64,000 bases of DNA from Cinnamomum chago (lineage: Eukaryota; Streptophyta; Magnoliopsida; Laurales; Lauraceae), in NCBI GenBank assembly GCA_038049695.1, contig CP142461.1, positions 26,171,001 to 26,235,000 on the forward strand, given 5' to 3'. Each line of letters starts with the position of its first letter. Position 1 is the stretch's first letter. The notes below the pieces were generated by a model. That model was given only the letters and a program-made list of their open reading frames with translations. It was not told the DNA's origin and did not search any database. Below, in pieces: positions 38,105 to 51,020 of the stretch. Made by a program: the position numbers and the translations under genes.

Positions 38105-41100
38105 TTGAAACCCTATTTCCTATTAAAGCTCGATCCTTGAGTTTTCTAGAAGGAGTATTTCCACCGAGGGTCGCATGAAACACATAGTAGAGTCAACAGT
38201 TTCGCATATATACATTGATTGTGTTTTCGTGCAGAGGTTTCGTACAACGCGCCTGAAGTTCGGGTTTTAGCGTTTTCAGACGTAAAACTTCATGAAGTGT
38301 TTACCAAACCCAAGATTCACCCGACACCAGTTTCAAACCGAAAAGAATCTCGAAATAACCTACAGTGCGCATCTCAGCCCAGAATCTCTTCAATTGGATT
38401 TCGAGGCGTAAGACTAGAGTACGACACTTGAAACCCTTTTTTCTTTTAAAAATGGATCCCGTAGTTTTCTAGAAGGAGTATTTGGACCAAGAGTCGCATG
38501 AAACACATTGTAGAGTCAACAACTTCGTAAAGCTACATTCTTTGAGTTTTCATACAAACGTTCCGTATGACGCATCCGAAGTTCGACTTTTAGCCTTTTC
38601 AGTCACAGAACTCCCTGAAGTGTTTACAAAACCCAAGATTCACCCGAAACCCGTTTTAAAACGAAAAGAATCTCGAAATAACCTACAATGCGCAACTCAG
38701 CCCCGAATCCTTTCAATTGGATTTCGAGGCGTAAGACTAGAGTACGACACTTGAAACCTTATTTTATATTAAAGCTCAATCCTAGAGTTTTCTAGAAGGA
38801 GTTTTTGCACCGAGGGTTGCGTGAAACACTTATTATAGTCAACAATTTCGCATAGATACATTGATTGTGTTTTCAGGCAAAGGTTTCGTACAACGCGCCC
38901 GAAGTTCGGGTTTAGCCTTTTCAGACGTAAAACTTCCTGAAGTGTTTACCAAACCCAAGATTCACATGTAACCCGTTTCAAACCGAAAAGAATCTCGAAA
39001 TAACCTACAATGCGCAACTCAGTCCAGAATCCTTTCAATTGGATTTCGAGGCGTAAGACTAGAGTACGACACTTGAAATCTTATTTCCTATTAAAGCCCG
39101 ATCCTAGAGTTTTCTAGAAGGAGTATTTTTACCGAGGGTCGTATGAAACACATAGTATAGTCAACAATTTCGCTTAGATACAATGATTGTGTTTTCGTGC
39201 AGAGGTTTCGTACAACGCGCCCGAAGTTCGGGTTTTAGCCTTTTTACACGTAAAACTTCCTAAAGCGTTTACCAAACCCAAGATTCACCCGAAACCCGTT
39301 TGCAACCGAAAAGAATGTCGAAATAACCTACAGTGCGCATCCCAGCCCAGAATCTCTTCAATTGGATTTCAAGGCGTAAGACTAGACTACGACACTTAAA
39401 ACCCTTTTTTCTTTTAAAACTCGATCCCGGAGTTTTCTAGAAGGAGTATTTGGACCGAGAGTCGCTTGAAACACATAGTTGAGTCAACAACTTCGTAAAG
39501 CTCCATTGATTGAGTTTTCGTACAGAAGTTCCGTACGACTCTTCCGAAGTTCGACCTTTAGCCTTTTTAGTCGCAGAACTCCCTGAAGTGTTTACCAAAC
39601 CCAAGATTCACCCGAAACCCGTTTCAAACCGAAAAGAATGCCGAAATAACCTACAATGCGCAACTCAGCCCAGAATCCTTTCAACTGGATTTCGAGGCGT
39701 AAGACTAGAGAACGACACTTGAATCCTTATTTTCTATTAAAGCTCGATCCTGGAGTTTTCTAGATGGAGTATTTGCACCGAGAGTCGAATGAAACACATA
39801 GTATAGTCAACAATTTAACATAATTACATTGATTGTGTTTTCGTGCAGAGGTTTCGTACAACTCGCTGAAGTTCGGGTTTTAGCCTTTTCAGACGTAAAA
39901 CTTCCTGAAGTGTTTACCAAACCCAAGATTCACCCGAAACCCGTTTCAAACCGAAAAGAATATCGAATTAACCAACAATGCGCATCTCAGCCCAGAATCT
40001 TTTCAATTGGATTTCGAGACGTAAGACTAGAGTACGACACTTGAAACCCTTTTTTCTTTTAAAACTCGATCCCGGAGTTTTCTAGAAGAGGTATTTGGAC
40101 CGAGAGTCGCAAGAAACACATACTAGAGTTAACAACTTCGTAAAGCTACATTGATTGAGTTTTCCTACAGAAGTTCCGTACGACGCTTCCGAAGTTCGAC
40201 TTTTTAGCCTTTTCAGTCCCAAAATTCCCTGAAGTGTTTACCAAACCCAAGATTCACCCGAAAGCATTTTCAAACTGAAAAGAATCTCGAAATAACCTAC
40301 AAGGCGCAACTCAGCCCAGAATCATTTCAATTGGATTTCGGGGCGTAAAACTAGAGTACAACACTTGAAACCTTATTTTCTATTAAAGCTCGATCCTAGA
40401 GTTCTCTAAAAGGAGTATTTGCACCGAGGGTCGCATGAAACACATAGTATAGTCAACAATTTCGCATAGATACATTGATTGTGTTTTCGTGCAGAGGTTT
40501 CGTACAACGCGCTCGAAGTTCTAGTTTTAGCCGTTTCAATCGTAAAACTTCCTACAGTATTTCCCAAACAAAAGATTCACCCGAAACCCATTTCAAGCCG
40601 AAAAGAATCTCGAAATAACCTATAATGCGCAACGCAGCCCAGAATCTCTTCAATTGGATTTCGAGGCGTAAGACTAGAGTACGACACTTGAAACCCTTTT
40701 TTCTTTTAAAACTCGATCGCGGAGTTTTCTAGAAGGAGTATTTGGACTGAGGGTCGCATGAAACACATAGTAGAGTCAAAAACTTCGTAAAGCTACATTG
40801 ATTGAGTTTTCATACAGAAGTTCTGTACGATGCTTCCGAAGTTCGACTTTTAGCGTTTTCTAGAGGCAGAACTCCCTGAAGTGTTTACCAAACCCAAGAT
40901 TCACCCGAAACCCGTTTCAAACCGAAATGAATCTCGAAATAACCTACAATGCGCAACTCAGACCACAGTCCTTTCAATAGGATTTCGAGGCGTAAGACTA
41001 GAGTACGGCACTTGAAACTTTATTTTCTATTAAAGCTCGATCCTTGAGTTTTCTAGAAGGAGTATTTGCACCGAGGGTCGTATGAAACATATAGTATAGT

Positions 41101-41333
41101 GAACAATTTCGCATAGATACATTGACTGTGTTTTCGTGCAGAGGTTTCGTACAACGCGCCCGAAGTTCGGGTTTTAGCCTTTTCAGACGTAAGACATCCT
41201 GAAGTGTTTACCAAACCCAAGATTCACATGAAACCCGTTTCAAACCGAAAAGAATCTCGAAATAACCTACAATGCGCATCTCAGCCAGAATCTCTTCAAT
41301 TGGATTTCGACGCGTAAGACTAGAGTACGACAC
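38105..41333 (+). repeat. HOR unit 13, ten-mer, transitional to right block
   Basis: A1 to B4 are central-block type with private changes: A3 'gtttgcaacc', B2 'tcaactgg', and a double CC-to-AA at 40570-40571 in A5, which breaks the otherwise invariant 'aaacccaagattcac' core. Its A6 (from 41012) is the first right-block form: 'ttgactgtg', 'acgcgccc', 'acaatgcg' and 'tacgacac'. Confidence 0.94.
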
Positions 41334-44300
41334 TTGAAACCCTATTTCCTATTAAAGCCTGATCCTAGAGTTTTCTAGAAGGAGTATTTCCACCGAGGGT
41401 CGCATGAAACACATAGTAGAGTCAACAGTTTCGCATATATACATTGATTGTGTTTTCGTGCAAAGGTTTCGTACAACGCGCCTGAAGTTCGGGTTTTAGC
41501 GTTTTCAGACGTAAAACTTCATGAAGTGTTTACCAAACCCAAGATTCACCCGACACCAGTTTCAAACCGAAAAGAATCTCGAAATAACCTACAGTGCGCA
41601 TCTCAGCCCAGAATCTCTTCAATTGGATTTCGAGGCGTAAGACTAGAGTACGACACTTGAAACCCTTTTTTCTTTTAAAAATGGATCCCGTAGTTTTCTA
41701 GAAGGAGTATTTGGACCAAGAGTCGCATGAAACACATTGTAGAGTCAACAACTTCGTAAAGCTACATTCTTTGAGTTTTCATACAAACGTTCCGTATGAC
41801 GCATCCGAAGTTCGACTTTTAGCCTTTTCAGTCACAGAACTCCCTGAAGTGTTTACAAAACCCAAGATTCACCCGAAACCCGTTTTAAAACGAAAAGAAT
41901 CTCGAAATAACCTACAATGCGCAACTCAGCCCCGAATCCTTTCAATTGGATTTCGAGGCGTAAGACTAGAGTACGACACTTGAAACCTTATTTTATATTA
42001 AAGCTCAATCCTAGAGTTTTCTAGAAGGAGTTTTTGCACCGAGGGTTGCGTGAAACACTTATTATAGTCAACAATTTCGCATAGATACATTGATTGTGTT
42101 TTCAGGCAAAGGTTTCGTACAACGCGCCCGAAGTTCGGGTTTAGCCTTTTCAGACGTAAAACTTCCTGAAGTGTTTACCAAACCCAAGATTCACATGTAA
42201 CCCGTTTCAAACCGAAAAGAATCTCGAAATAACCTACAATGCGCAACTCAGTCCAGAAACCTTTCAATTGGATTTCGAGGCGTAAGACTAGAGTACGACA
42301 CTTGAAATCTTATTTCCTATTAAAGCCCGATCCTAGAGTTTTCTAGAAGGAGTATTTTTACCGAGGGTCGTATGAAACACATAGTATAGTCAACAATTTC
42401 GCTTAGATACAATGATTGTGTTTTCGTGCAGAGGTTTCGTACAACGCGCCCGAAGTTCGGGTTTTAGCCTTTTTACACGTAAAACTTCCTAAAGCGTTTA
42501 CCAAACCCAAGATTCACCCGAAACCCGTTTCCAACCGAAAAGAATGTCGAAATAACCTACAGTGCGCATCCCAGCCCAGAATCTCTTCAATTGGATTTCA
42601 AGGCGTAAGACTAGACTACGACACTTAAAACCCTTTTTTCTTTTAAAACTCGATCCCGGAGTTTTCTAGAAGGAGTATTTGGACCGAGAGTCGCTTGAAA
42701 CACATAGTTGAGTCAACAACTTCGTAAAGCTCCATTGATTGAGTTTTCGTACAGAAGTTCCGTACGAGTCTTCCGAAGTTCGACCTTTAGCCTTTTTAGT
42801 CGCAGAACTCCCTGAAGTGTTTACCAAACCCAAGATTCACCCGAAACCCGTTTCAAACCGAAAAGAATGCCGAAATAACCTGCAATGCACAACTCAGCCC
42901 AGAATCCTTTCAATTGGATTTCGAGGCGTAAGACTAGAGAACGACACTTGAATCCTTATTTTCTATTAAAGCTCGATCCTGGAGTTTTCTAGATGGAGTA
43001 TTTGCACCGAGAGTCGAATGAAACACATAGTATAGTCAACAATTTAACATAATTACATTGATTGTGTTTTCGTGCAGAGGTTTCGTACAACTCGCTGAAG
43101 TTCGGGTTTTAGCCTTTTCAGACGTAAAACTTCCTGAAGTGTTTACCAAACCCAAGATTCACCCGAAACCCGTTTCAAACCGAAAAGAATATCGAATTAA
43201 CCAACAATGCGCATCTCAGCCCAGAATCTTTTCAATTGGATTTCGAGACGTAAGACTAGAGTACGACACTTGAAACCCTTTTTTCTTTTAAAACTCGATC
43301 CCGGAGTTTTCTAGAAGAGGTATTTGGACCGAGAGTCGCAAGAAACACATAGTAGAGTTAACAACTTCGTAAAGCTACATTGATTGAGTTTTCCTACAGA
43401 AGTTCCGTACGACGCTTCCGAAGTTCGACTTTTTAGCCTTTTCAGTCCCAAAATTCCCTGAAGTGTTTACCAAACCCAAGATTCACCCGAAAGCATTTTC
43501 AAACTGAAAAGAATCTCGAAATAACCTACAAGGCGCAACTCAGCCCAGAATCATTTCAATTGGATTTCGGGGCGTAAAACTAGAGTACAACACTTGAAAC
43601 CTTATTTTCTATTAAAGCTCGATCCTAGAGTTCTCTAAAAGGAGTATTTGCACCGAGGGTCGCATGAAACACATAGTATAGTCAACAATTTCGCATAGAT
43701 ACATTGATTGTGTTTTCGTGCAGAGGTTTCGTACAACGCGCTCGAAGTTCTAGTTTTAGCCGTTTCAATCGTAAAACTTCCTACAGTATTTCCCAAACCC
43801 AAGATTCACCCGAAACCCATTTCAAGCCGAAAAGAATCTCGAAATAACCTATAATGCGCAACGCAGCCCAGAATCTCTTCAATTGGATTTCGAGGCGTAA
43901 GACTAGAGTACGACACTTGAAACCCTTTTTTCTTTTAAAACTCGATCGCGGAGTTTTCTAGAAGGAGTATTTGGACTGAGGGTCGCATGAAACACATAGT
44001 AGAGTCAAAAACTTCGTAAAGCTACATTGATTGAGTTTTCATACAGAAGTTCTGTACGATGCTTCCGAAGTTCGACTTTTAGCGTTTTCTAGAGGCAGAA
44101 CTCCCTGAAGTGTTTACCAAACCCAAGATTCACCCGAAACCCGTTTCAAACCGAAATGAATCTCGAAATAACCTACAATGCGCAACTCAGACCACAGTCC
44201 TTTCAATAGGATTTCGAGGCGTAAGACTAGAGTACGGCACTTGAAACTTTATTTTCTATTAAAGCTCGATCCTTGAGTTTTCTAGAAGGAGTATTTGCAC

Positions 44301-44562
44301 CGAGGGTCGTATGAAACATATAGTATAGTGAACAATTTCGCATAGATACATTGACTGTGTTTTCGTGCAGAGGTTTCGTACAACGCCCCCGAAGTTCGGG
44401 TTTTAGCCTTTTCAGACGTAAGACATCCTGAAGTGTTTACCAAACCCAAGATTCACATGAAACCCGTTTCAAACCGAAAAGAATCTCGAAATAACCTACA
44501 ATGCGCATCTCAGCCAGAATCTCTTCAATTGGATTTCGACGCGTAAGACTAGAGTACGGCAC
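41334..44562 (+). repeat. HOR unit 14, ten-mer
   Basis: First unit with the A1 head 'gcctgatcctag' and A1 'gtgcaaagg'. B3 reads 'acatagtagagtt' in place of 'acatactagagtt'. Units 17-19 share the last two features, while units 15-16 do not. Private changes: A2 'agaaacctttc', B2 'acgagtcttcc' and B2 'aatgcacaac' (G-to-A at 42889). Confidence 0.94.
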
Positions 44563-47500
44563 TTGAAACCCTATTTCCTATTAAAGCCTGATCCTAGAGT
44601 TTTCTAGAAGGAGTATTTCCACCGAGGGTCGCATGAAACACATAGTAGAGTCAACAGTTTCGCATATATACATTGATTGTGTTTTCGTGCAGAGGTTTCG
44701 TACAACGCGCCTGAAGTTCGGGTTTTAGCGTTTTCAGACGTAAAACTTCATGAAGTGTTTACCAAACCCAAGATTCACCCGACACCAGTTTCAAACCGAA
44801 AAGAATCTCGAAATAACCTACAGTGCGCATCTCAGCCCAGAATCTCTTCAATTGGATTTCGAGGCGTAAGACTAGAGTACGACACTTGAAACCCTTTTTT
44901 CTTTTAAAAATGGATCCCGTAGTTTTCTAGAAGGAGTATTTGGACCAAGAGTCGCATGAAACACATTGTAGAGTCAACAACTTCGTAAAGCTACATTCTT
45001 TGAGTTTTCATACAAACGTTCCGTATGACGCATCCGAAGTTCGACTTTTAGCCTTTTCAGTCACAGAACTCCCTGAAGTGTTTACAAAACCCAAGATTCA
45101 CCCGAAACCCGTTTTAAAACGAAAAGAATCTCGAAATAACCTACAATGCGCAACTCAGCCCCGAATCCTTTCAATTGGATTTCGAGGCGTAAGACTAGAG
45201 TACGACACTTGAAACCTTATTTTATATTAAAGCTCAATCCTAGAGTTTTCTAGAAGGAGTTTTTGCACCGAGGGTTGCGTGAAACACTTATTATAGTCAA
45301 CAATTTCGCATAGATACATTGATTGTGTTTTCAGGCAAAGGTTTCGTACAACGCGCCCGAAGTTCGGGTTTAGCCTTTTCAGACGTAAAACTTCTTGAAG
45401 TGTTTACCAAACCCAAGATTCACATGTTACCCGTTTCAAACCGAAAAGAATCTCGAAATAACCTACAATGCGCAACTCAGTCCAGAATCCTTTCAATTGG
45501 ATTTCGAGGCGTAAGACTAGAGTACGACACTTGAAATCTTATTTCCTATTAAAGCCCGATCCTAGAGTTTTCTAGAAGGAGTATTTTTACCGAGGGTCGT
45601 ATGAAACACATAGTATAGTCAACAATTTCGCTTAGATACAATGATTGTGTTTTCGTGCAGAGGTTTCGTACAACGCGCCCGAAGTTCGGGTTTTAGCCTT
45701 TTTACACGTAAAACTTCCTAAAGCGTTTACCAAACCCAAGATTCACCCGAAACCCGTTTCCAACCGAAAAGAATGTCGAAATAACCTACAGTGCGCATCC
45801 CAGCCCAGAATCTCTTCAATTGGATTTCAAGGCGTAAGACTAGACTACGACACTTAAAACCCTTTTTTCTTTTAAAACTCGATCCCGGAGTTTTCTAGAA
45901 GGAGTATTTGGACCGAGAGTCGCTTGAAACACATAGTTGAGTCAACAACTTCGTAAAGCTCCATTGATTGAGTTTTCGTACAGAAGTTCCGTACGACTCT
46001 TCCGAAGTTCGACCTTTAGCCTTTTTAGTCGCAGAACTCCCTGAAGTGTTTACCAAACCCAAGATTCACCCGAAACCCGTTTCAAACCGAAAAGAATGCC
46101 GAAATAACCTGCAATGCGCAACTCAGCCCAGAATCCTTTCAATTGGATTTCGAGGCGTAAGACTAGAGAACGACACTTGAATCCTTATTTTCTATTAAAG
46201 CTCGATCCTGGAGTTTTCTAGATGGAGTATTTGCACCGAGAGTCGAATGAAACACATAGTATAGTCAACAATTTAACATAATTACATTGATTGTGTTTTC
46301 GTGCAGAGGTTTCGTACAACTCGCTGAAGTTCGGGTTTTAGCCTTTTCAGACGTAAAACTTCCTGAAGTGTTTACCAAACCCAAGATTCACCCGAAACCC
46401 GTTTCAAACCGAAAAGAATATCGAATTAACCAACAATGCGCATCTCAGCCCAGAATCTCTTCAATTGGATTTCGAGGCGTAACACTAGAGTACGACACTT
46501 GAAACCCTTTTTTCTTTTAAAACTCGATCGCGGAGTTTTCTAGAAGAGGAATTTGGACCGAGAGTCGCAAGAAACACATACTAGAGTTAACAACTTCGTA
46601 AAGCTACATTGATTGAGTTTTCCTACAGAAGTTCCGTACGACGCTTCCGAAGTTCGACTTTTTAGCCTTTTCAGTCCCAAAATTCCCTGAAGAGTTTACC
46701 AAACCCAAGATTCACCCGAAAGCATTTTCAAACTGAAAAGAATCTCGAAATAACCTACAAGGCGCAACTCAGCCCAGAATCATTTCAATTGGATTTCGAG
46801 GCGTAAGACTAGAGTACGACACTTGAAACCTTATTTTCTATTAAAGCTCGATCCTAGAGTTCTCTAAAAGGAGTATTTGCACCGAGGGTCGCATGAAACA
46901 CATAGTATAGTCAACAATTTCGCATAGATACATTGATTGTGTTTTCGTGCAGAGGTTTCGTACAACGCGCTCGAAGTTCTAGTTTTAGCCGTTTCAATCG
47001 TAAAACTTCCTACAGTATTTCCCAAACCCAAGATTCACCCGAAACCCATTTCAAGCCGAAAAGAATCTCGAAATAACCTATAATGCGCAACGCAGCCCAG
47101 AATCTCTTCAATTGGATTTCGAGGCGTAAGACTAGAGTACGACACTTGAAACCCTTTTTTCTTTTAAAACTCGATCGCGGAGTTTTCTAGAAGGAGTATT
47201 TGGACTGAGGGTCGCATGAAACACATAGTAGAGTCAAAAACTTCGTAAAGCTACATTGATTGAGTTTTCATACAGAAGTTCTGTACGATGCTTCCGAAGT
47301 TCGACTTTTAGCGTTTTCTAGAGGCAGAACTCCCTGAAGTGTTTACCAAACCCAAGATTCACCCGAAACCCGTTTCAAACCGAAATGAATCTCGAAATAA
47401 CCTACAATGCGCAACTCAGACCACAGTCCTTTCAATAGGATTTCGAGGCGTAAGACTAGAGTACGGCACTTGAAACTTTATTTTCTATTAAAGTTCGATC

Positions 47501-47791
47501 CTTGAGTTTTCTAGAAGGAGTATTTGCACCGAGGGTCGTATGAAACATATAGTATAGTGAACAATTTCGCATAGATACATTGATTGTGTTTTCGTGCAGA
47601 GGTTTCGTACAACGCGCCCGAAGTTCGGGTTTTAGCCTTTTCAGACGTAAGACATCCTGAAGTGTTTACCAAACCCAAGATTCACATGAAACCCGTTTCA
47701 AACCGAAAAGAATCTCGAAATAACCTACAATGCGCATCTCAGCCAGAATCTCTTCAATTGGATTTCGACGCGTAAGACTAGAGTACGACAC
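44563..47791 (+). repeat. HOR unit 15, ten-mer with hybrid A4/A5 and B4/B3 monomers
   Basis: The end of A4 is A5-like ('agaatctcttc' and 'tcgaggcg', diagnostic bases 46459 and 46477). The next monomer begins as B4 ('cgatcgcgg', 46530) and continues as B3 ('agaggaat'). Its B3 tail is also replaced ('tcgaggcgtaagactagagtacgacac' split over 46797-46823, where B3 has 'ggggcgtaaaactag' and 'tacaacac'). Other private changes: A2 'cttcttgaag' and 'catgttaccc' (which removes the A2 stop), B3 'gaagagttt' and A6 'aaagttcg'. Confidence 0.93.
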
Positions 47792-50700
47792 TTGAAACCC
47801 TATTTCCTATTAAAGCCTGATCCTAGAGTTTTCTAGAAGGAGTATTTCCACCGAGGGTCGCATGAAACACATAGTAGAGTCAACAGTTTCGCATATATAC
47901 ATTGATTGTGTTTTCGTGCAGAGGTTTCGTACAACGCGCCTGAAGTTCGGGTTTTAGCGTTTTCAGACGTAAAACTTCATGAAGTGTTTACCAAACCCAA
48001 GATTCACCCGACACCAGTTTCAAACCGAAAAGAATCTCGAAATAACCTACAGTGCGCATCTCAGCCCAGAATCTCTTCAATTGGATTTCGAGGCGTAAGA
48101 CTAGAGTACGACACTTGAAACCCTTTTTTCTTTTAAAAATGGATCCCGTAGTTTTCTAGAAGGAGTATTTGGACCAAGAGTCGCATGAAACACATTGTAG
48201 AGTCAACAACTTCGTAAAGCTACATTCTTTGAGTTTTCATACAAACGTTCCGTATGACGCATCCGAAGTTCGACTTTTAGCCTTTTCAGTCACAGAACTC
48301 CCTGAAGTGTTTACAAAACCCAAGATTCACCCGAAACCCGTTTTAAAACGAAAAGAATCTCGAAATAACCTACAATGCGCAACTCAGCCCCGAATCCTTT
48401 CAATTGGATTTCGAGGCGTAAGACTAGAGTACGACACTTGAAACCTTATTTTATATTAAAGCTCAATCCTAGAGTTTTCTAGAAGGAGTTTTTGCACCGA
48501 GGGTTGCGTGAAACACTTATTATAGTCAACAATTTCGCATAGATACATTGATTGTGTTTTCAGGCAAAGGTTTCGTACAACGCGCCCGAAGTTCGGGTTT
48601 AGCCTTTTCAGACGTAAAACTTCCTGAAGTGTTTACCAAACCCAAGATTCACATGTAACCTGTTTCAAACCGAAAAGAATCTCGAAATAACCTACAATGC
48701 GCAACTCAGTCCAGAATCCTTTCAATTGGATTTCGAGGCGTAAGACTAGAGTACGACACTTGAAATCTTATTTCCTATTAAAGCCCGATCCTAGAGTTTT
48801 CTAGAAGGAGTATTTTTACCGAGGGTCGTATGAAACACATAGTATAGTCAACAATTTCGCTTAGATACAATGATTGTGTTTTCGTGCAGAGGTTTCGTAC
48901 AACGCGCCCGAAGTTCGGGTTTTAGCCTTTTTACACGTAAAACTTCCTAAAGCGTTTACCAAACCCAAGATTCACCCGAAACCCGTTTCCAACCGAAAAG
49001 AATGTCGAAATAACCTACAGTGCGCATCCCAGCCCAGAATCTCTTCAATTGGATTTCAAGGCGTAAGACTAGACTACGACACTTAAAACCCTTTTTTCTT
49101 TTAAAACTCGATCCCGGAGTTTTCTAGAAGGAGTATTTGGACCGAGAGTCGCTTGAAACACATAGTTGAGTCAACAACTTCGTAAAGCTCCATTGATTGA
49201 GTTTTCGTACAGAAGTTCCGTACGACTCTTCCGAAGTTCGACCTTTAGCCTTTTTAGTCGCAGAACTCCCTGAAGTGTTTACCAAACCCAAGATTCACCC
49301 GAAACCCGTTTCAAACCGAAAAGAATGCCGAAATAACCTACAATGCGCAACTCAGCCCAGAATCCTTTCAATTGGATTTCGAGGCGTAAGACTAGAGAAC
49401 GACACGTGAATCCTTATTTTCTATTAAAGCTCGATCCTGGAGTTTTCTAGATGGAGTATTTGCACCGAGAGTCGAATGAAACACATAGTATAGTCAACAA
49501 TTTAACATAATTACATTGATTGTGTTTTCGTGCAGAGGTTTCGTACAACTCGCTGAAGTTCGGGTTTTAGCCTTTTCAGACGTAAAACTTCCTGAAGTGT
49601 TTACCAAACCCAAGATTCACCCGAAACCCGTTTCAAACCGAAAAGAATATCGAATTAACCAACAATGCGCATCTCAGCCCAGAATCTCTTCAATTGGATT
49701 TCGAGACGTAAGACTAGAGTACGACACTTGAAACCCTTTTTTCTTTTAAAACTCGATCGCGGAGTTTTCTAGAAGAGGAATTTGGACCGAGAGTCGCAAG
49801 AAACACATACTAGAGTTAACAACTTCGTAAAGCTACATTGATTGAGTTTTCCTACAGAAGTTCCGTACGACGCTTCCGAAGTTCGACTTTTTAGCCTTTT
49901 CAGTCCCAAAATTCCCTGAAGTGTTTACCAAACCCAAGATTCACCCGAAAGCATTTTCAAACTGAAAAGAATATCGAAATAACCTACAAGGCGCAACTCA
50001 GCCCAGAATCATTTCAATTGGATTTCGGGGCGTAAAACTAGAGTACAACACTTGAAACCTTATTTTCTATTAAAGCTCGATCCTAGAGTTCTCTAAAAGG
50101 AGTATTTGCACCGAGGGTCGCATGAAACACATAGTATAGTCAACAATTTCGCATAGATACATTGATTGTGTTTTCGTGCAGAGGTTTCGTACAACGCGCT
50201 CGAAGTTCTAGTTTTAGCCGTTTCAATCGTAAAACTTCCTACAGTATTTCCCAAACCCAAGATTCACCCGAAACCCATTTCAAGCCGAAAAGAATCTCGA
50301 AATAACCTATAATGCGCAACGCAGCCCAGAATCTCTTCAATTGGATTTCGAGGCGTAAGACTAGAGTACGACACTTGAAACCCTTTTTTCTTTTAAAACT
50401 CGATCGCGGAGTTTTCTAGAAGGAGTATTTGGACTGAGGGTCGCATGAAACACATAGTAGAGTCAAAAACTTCGTAAAGCTACATTGATTGAGTTTTCAT
50501 ACAGAAGTTCTGTACGATGCTTCCGAAGTTCGACTTTTAGCGTTTTCTAGAGGCAGAACTCCCTGAAGTGTTTACCAAACCCAAGATTCACCCGAAACCC
50601 GTATCAAACCGAAATGAATCTCGAAATAACCTACAATGCGCAACTCAGACCACAGTCCTTTCAATAGGATTTCGAGGCGTAAGACTAGAGTACGGCACTT

Positions 50701-51020
50701 GAAACTTTATTTTCTATTAAAGCTCGATCCTTGAGTTTTCTAGAAGGAGTATTTGCACCGAGGGTCGTATGAAACATATAGTATAGTGAACAATTTCGCA
50801 TAGATACATTGACTGTGTTTTCGTGCAGAGGTTTCGTACAACGCGCCCGAAGTTCGGGTTTTAGCCTTTTCAGACGTAAGACATCCTGAAGTGTTTACCA
50901 AACCCAAGATTCACATGAAACCCGTTTCAAACCGAAAAGAATCTCGAAATAACCTACAATGCGCATCTCAGCCAGAATCTCTTCAATTGGATTTCGACGC
51001 GTAAGACTAGAGTACGACAC
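47792..51020 (+). repeat. HOR unit 16, ten-mer with B4/B3 hybrid
   Basis: B3 again starts B4-like ('cgatcgcgg') and continues 'agaggaat'. The A4 tail has A5-like 'tctctt' but A4-like 'gagacg', so the exchanged tract is patchy. Private changes: C-to-T at 48661 in A2, 'gacacgtgaatcc' at the B2/A4 junction, 'gaatatcgaaat' in B3 and 'ccgtatcaaacc' in B4. Confidence 0.93.

Noticed and set aside
45319-45534. An A2 copy with an open frame restored (TAA to TTA)
   Set aside because: A single private substitution in unit 15 removes one stop. With no coding use of the frame elsewhere, this is neutral drift.
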